A stretch of 8,734 bases of DNA. It comes from Alsobacter sp964544365. Its GTDB lineage: Bacteria > Pseudomonadota > Alphaproteobacteria > Rhizobiales > Beijerinckiaceae. A program made the position numbers and the translations under genes. Location: NCBI GenBank assembly GCA_964544365.1, contig CAZJCW010000186.1, positions 1 to 8,734 of the forward strand, in the 5' to 3' direction. Under the pieces are notes generated by a model, which had not been told where the DNA came from, did no database searches, and saw only the letters and a program-made list of their open reading frames with translations. This document shows positions 6,031 through 8,734 of this stretch, piece after piece (position 1 is the first letter of the stretch; every line of letters begins with the position of its first letter).

Positions 6031-6497
6031 CGCCGCCCGAGCAGGTAGAGCGACACCAGCGCGGCGATCGCGAAGAAGGCCATCACCCACCGGTCGATCC
6101 CGATGGAGGCGAGGCCGCCGACCGTGTCGATCCAGGGAAGCCCGTCGCAGGGGCAGCGGCCATCGAAGGCCGCGCGCGCCGCCGTGGCCGCCCAGCCGAG
6201 CTGGAGGACGGCGGCGGCCGACGCCAAAACCCGCCACGGAAGCGCCTCGGGCCCGTGCCCGACCGCCAGCAGGATCAGCCAGCCGGCGAGGAAGAACGGC
6301 GCCGAAACAAACCCGCCGACGGCCAGCGACGCCGTGTGGCACTGGCGGCAATCGATCAGCAGGACGGCGGCCAGCGAGACGGCAAGGCCGGCGGTCACGG
6401 CCGCCGCGCCCATCACGGCGGCCTTCCGGCCGGAGAGCAGCGCCGCCAGCACCATCACGGCGACACCGACGGCGGCGAGGATCAGGATGCTCCTCAT
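6015..6497 (-). CDS. Small membrane protein with CxxCH and CPC motifs, function unknown
   Basis: I do not recognise this 160-residue protein. It has five likely membrane helices (about 4-21, 27-48, 58-80, 90-109, 135-153) and a basic C-terminus (RRTRR) that should be cytoplasmic. Two cysteine motifs lie in loops: DCRQCH (C50, C53, H54) between helices 2 and 3, and RCPC (C115, C117) between helices 4 and 5. By the positive-inside rule both loops face the periplasm. CxxCH is the covalent haem c attachment motif, but the pairs could instead form disulfides or bind a metal, as in MauE- or VKOR-like thiol proteins; I see no clear match to either. The ATG at 6497 lies 19 bases after the aapP stop and has no strong ribosome-binding site, so it may be translated from the aap message. 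The frame has normal codon use for the window and no sign of decay. Confidence 0.68.
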   Translation of the reverse strand: MRSILILAAVGVAVMVLAALLSGRKAAVMGAAAVTAGLAVSLAAVLLIDCRQCHTASLAVGGFVSAPFFLAGWLILLAVGHGPEALPWRVLASAAAVLQLGWAATAARAAFDGRCPCDGLPWIDTVGGLASIGIDRWVMAFFAIAALVSLYLLGRRTRRA

Positions 6498-6516
6498 GCC
6501 GCCGCGCGGTCCATGT

Positions 6517-7293
6517 TCAGTGGAGGATCTGGCTGAGGAACAGCTTGGTGCGCTCGTGCTGCGGATTGCGGAAGAACTCGTCCGGCGTGTTCACCTCGAC
6601 GATCTGCCCGGCGTCCATGAAGATGACGCGGTTGGCGACCTGCCGCGCGAAGCCCATCTCGTGGGTCACGCAGATCATGGTCATGCCTTCCTCGGCCAGC
6701 GACACCATGGTGTCGAGAACCTCCTTCACCATCTCCGGGTCGAGCGCGGAGGTCGGCTCGTCGAACAGCATGATCTTCGGGCTCATGCACAGCGACCGGG
6801 CGATCGCGACGCGCTGCTGCTGGCCGCCGGAGAGCTGTCCGGGGTACTTGGCGGCCTGCTCCGGGATCTTGACGCGACGCAGATAGTGCATCGCGACCTC
6901 CTCGGCATCCTTCTTCGGCATCTTCTTCACCCAGATCGGGGCGAGCGTGCAGTTCTCGAGGATGGTGAGGTGCGGAAAGAGGTTGAAGTGCTGGAACACC
7001 ATGCCGACCTCGCGGCGGATCTCGTCGATCCGCTTCAGGTCGTTCGTCAACTCGATCCCGTCGACGACGATGCGCCCCTTCTGGTGCTCCTCGAGCCGGT
7101 TGATGCAGCGGATCATGGTCGACTTGCCCGAGCCCGACGGGCCGCAGACGACCAGCCGCTCGCCGCGCTTCACCGTCAGGTTGATGTCCCTGAGCACGTG
7201 GAACTCGCCGTACCACTTGTTCATGCCGGTGAGTTCGATGGCGATCTCGTTGTTGAGCTTGGCCGGCTTCAGTCCGGCAGGTGCGGCGCTCAT
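6517..7293 (-). CDS. aapP: General L-amino-acid ABC transporter, ATP-binding protein
   Basis: A 258-residue nucleotide-binding subunit of the polar amino acid ABC family, which drives uptake through the AapQ/AapM permeases. Seen: Walker A GPSGSGKST (51-59), Q-loop Q101, ABC signature LSGGQQQ (154-160), Walker B IMLFDEP (174-180) with catalytic E179, D-loop SALD (182-185) and switch H211. The length is normal for AapP/BztD. The strongly conserved KWYGEFHVLRDI segment (26-37) and the position directly after AapM support the Aap/Bzt assignment over GlnQ or HisP. The start is preceded by GGGGA in the 10-base spacer after the aapM stop. The likely substrates are a broad range of L-amino acids, with AapJ as the periplasmic binding protein. 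Nothing is missing from the active site. Confidence 0.96.
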   Translation of the reverse strand: MSAAPAGLKPAKLNNEIAIELTGMNKWYGEFHVLRDINLTVKRGERLVVCGPSGSGKSTMIRCINRLEEHQKGRIVVDGIELTNDLKRIDEIRREVGMVFQHFNLFPHLTILENCTLAPIWVKKMPKKDAEEVAMHYLRRVKIPEQAAKYPGQLSGGQQQRVAIARSLCMSPKIMLFDEPTSALDPEMVKEVLDTMVSLAEEGMTMICVTHEMGFARQVANRVIFMDAGQIVEVNTPDEFFRNPQHERTKLFLSQILH

Positions 7294-7303
7294 TGGTGTC
7301 CCC

Positions 7304-8485
7304 TCAGCGTTTGTCGGCCTGCGCCAGCCGCGCCTCGACGGAGCGGGCGTAGCGAGACATCAGGTAGCAGCAGATGAAATAGAAGATCGCGGCGTAGACA
7401 TAGCCCGTCGCGCTGACCGTGGGAGCGCCCCAGCGCGGATCGATGCGCGCCGCCTCGATGGTCTTCAGGAAGTCGAAGATGCCGACGATGACGACGAGCG
7501 TCGTGTCCTTGAACAGGCCGATATAGGTGTTGACGATGTTGGGGATCGTCACCTTGAGCGCCTGCGGCAGGATGATGAGCCGCATCATCTGGCCGTAGTT
7601 GAGGCCAAGCGACATGGCGCCTTCGTACTGCCCCTTCGGCAGGGCCTGCAGGCCGGCGCGCACGACCTCCGCCATGTAGGCGGCGGCGAACAGCGCGATG
7701 CCGACGAGCGCGCGCAGCAGCTTGTCCGGCTGGAGATAGTCCGGCACGAACAGCGGCAGCATGACGCTGGCCATGAAGAGCACGGTGATCAGCGGCACGC
7801 CGCGCACGAACTCGATGAAGATGACGCTGAACAGGCGCGCCGCCGGCATGGTCGAGCGCCGCCCGAGCGCCAGCAGGATGCCCAGCGGCAGCGACACGAC
7901 GATGCCCACCGCCGAGCACACGATGGTGACGAGGATGCCGCCCCACAGGTTGGTCTCGACGACCGGCAGCCCGAGGAACGGCGCGCCGACGAGCAGGATG
8001 TAGGACGCGATCGGCAGGCCGATGAAGAAGTAGAAGGCCCCCAGGTCGCGGCGCGGCGCGTTCAGCTTCAAGAGCCAGACCACGCCGATGGCGAGCAGGA
8101 CGAAGAACACGTCCACCCGCCAGCGCTGCGGCACCGGATAGGAGCCGTAGGTGAAGTAGGCCGCGCGATCCCAGATGAACGCCCAGCAGGCGCCGACGAC
8201 GGGACGCTGCTCGGTGATGATGCAGGCCTCGCGGTCCGCGCCGGTCCACACGGCGTCGATGAACAGGAAGCGGACGAGGCCGGGCACCACCCACAGGAAC
8301 AGCGCCAGCAGGATGATGGTCATCGCGATGTTCACCGGACCGGTGAACAGGTGCTCGCGCATCCAGGCCCAGGGGCCGACCACCGATGACGGCGGCGGCG
8401 CGGCGCCGACGGTGGCCTCGCGGACGAAGCGGACGGGCTCGTCCCTGCGGGAAAGGGGCGTTCCGGGAAACTCGGTGGCGGTCAT
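7304..8485 (-). CDS. aapM: General L-amino-acid ABC transporter permease AapM
   Basis: A 393-residue inner-membrane permease, long for the HisM/GlnP family but normal for AapM/BztC. It has a cytoplasmic N-terminus of about 50 residues, an early helix (about 52-75), a periplasmic stretch with two cysteines (C88, C100), further helices at about 124-139 and 150-167, and the conserved permease core (about 180-385). The ATPase-contacting EAA loop lies at about 288-307 (EGA...G...LP). The extra N-terminal helices and the cysteine loop distinguish AapM from ordinary polar amino acid permeases. The ATG at 8485 follows the aapQ stop by 10 bases with a GGGGA ribosome-binding site. With AapQ it should form the heterodimeric channel energised by AapP. 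No promoter is visible; it belongs to an operon entering from the right edge. Confidence 0.95.
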   Translation of the reverse strand: MTATEFPGTPLSRRDEPVRFVREATVGAAPPPSSVVGPWAWMREHLFTGPVNIAMTIILLALFLWVVPGLVRFLFIDAVWTGADREACIITEQRPVVGACWAFIWDRAAYFTYGSYPVPQRWRVDVFFVLLAIGVVWLLKLNAPRRDLGAFYFFIGLPIASYILLVGAPFLGLPVVETNLWGGILVTIVCSAVGIVVSLPLGILLALGRRSTMPAARLFSVIFIEFVRGVPLITVLFMASVMLPLFVPDYLQPDKLLRALVGIALFAAAYMAEVVRAGLQALPKGQYEGAMSLGLNYGQMMRLIILPQALKVTIPNIVNTYIGLFKDTTLVVIVGIFDFLKTIEAARIDPRWGAPTVSATGYVYAAIFYFICCYLMSRYARSVEARLAQADKR

Positions 8486-8495
8486 GTCGGTCCCC

Positions 8496-8734
8496 TCACC
8501 GCTCCACCAGCGCCTTGCGCCGGTTGTACCAGTTCATGAAGGTCGAGGTGCCGAGGCTGATGGTCAGGTACACCAGCATCGTGATGCCCACGACCTCGAT
8601 GGCCTGGCCGGTCTGGTTGAGCACGGTCCCGGTGAACACGTTGGCGAGGTCCGGGTAGCCGACGAACACCGCGAGGCTCGAGTTCTTGGTGAGGTTGAGG
8701 TACTGGCTCGTCAGCGGCGGGATGATGACGCGCA
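8496..8734 (-). CDS. aapQ: General L-amino-acid ABC transporter permease AapQ, C-terminal part
   Basis: The last 78 codons and the stop (TGA at 8498-8496) of a permease whose start lies beyond the right edge. The visible part begins in RVIIPPLTSQYLNLTKNSSL, the end of the EAA-loop region followed by the conserved TKNSSL segment of polar amino acid permeases. A last membrane helix (EVVGITMLVYLTISL region) and a basic end (NWYNRRKALVER) follow. The NLTKNSSLA wording and the position before aapM identify it as AapQ/BztB. It is cut by the window, not broken. Confidence 0.92.
   Translation of the reverse strand, partial: RVIIPPLTSQYLNLTKNSSLAVFVGYPDLANVFTGTVLNQTGQAIEVVGITMLVYLTISLGTSTFMNWYNRRKALVER

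Noticed and set aside
6103..8389. Two long + strand open frames (424 and 480 codons) opposite the aap genes
   Set aside because: They lie antisense to well-supported aapP, aapM and the membrane gene, and their products are low-complexity and charged with no family motif.
1..8734. CRISPR array, insertion sequence, tRNA/rRNA gene or phage remnant
   Set aside because: I saw no regularly spaced repeats, transposase motifs, tRNA-like cloverleaf or phage genes; base composition and gene packing look uniform across the window.

Overview
The window is high-GC, tightly packed bacterial DNA, with many 4-base gene overlaps and no gene-free stretch longer than about 280 bases. The gene content points to an alphaproteobacterium, probably Hyphomicrobiales-like: a general L-amino-acid (Aap) ABC transporter, and a ChrR-type protein grouped with a CFA-synthase-like methyltransferase, a GPH-family MFS carrier and a short-chain dehydrogenase. 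The genus cannot be named from the sequence alone.

Left part (1-4260) looks like a singlet-oxygen / sigma-E (ECF11)-ChrR stress-regulon cluster. On the + strand, a cyclopropane-fatty-acid-synthase-like methyltransferase (7-1260) overlaps a GPH-type MFS transporter (1257-2609). They meet head-on with a minus-strand pair: a ChrR-like cupin protein (3482-4138, or to 4162) followed by an SDR oxidoreductase (2616-3407). As I recall it, the sigma-E regulon locus of Rhodobacter sphaeroides carries the same kinds of gene. Here the minus-strand unit has its own ECF11-like promoter (TGATCC, 16 bases, CGTAAG at 4208-4235), but no sigma-factor gene lies beside chrR. The ChrR-like protein keeps the cupin metal ligands and has lost both cysteines of the N-terminal zinc site. 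The methyltransferase also lacks two bicarbonate-site residues of classical CFA synthase.

Middle part (4261-6010): a short intergenic region, then a + strand pair for a free-standing alanyl-tRNA editing protein of the AlaX type (4420-5130) and a two-domain 3-mercaptopyruvate/thiosulfate sulfurtransferase (5150-6010).

Right part (6015-8734), all on the minus strand: the C-terminus of permease AapQ, then complete AapM and AapP, joined by 10-base spacers that begin with the same bases. Just downstream of aapP is a small unidentified membrane protein with a CxxCH motif and a CPC motif, both predicted on the same membrane face. The binding-protein gene aapJ would lie beyond the right edge.

The most unusual points are the ECF11-like promoter in front of a ChrR homologue without its CxxC, its structured leader with a likely TTG start, the altered methyltransferase active site, and the CxxCH/CPC membrane protein.
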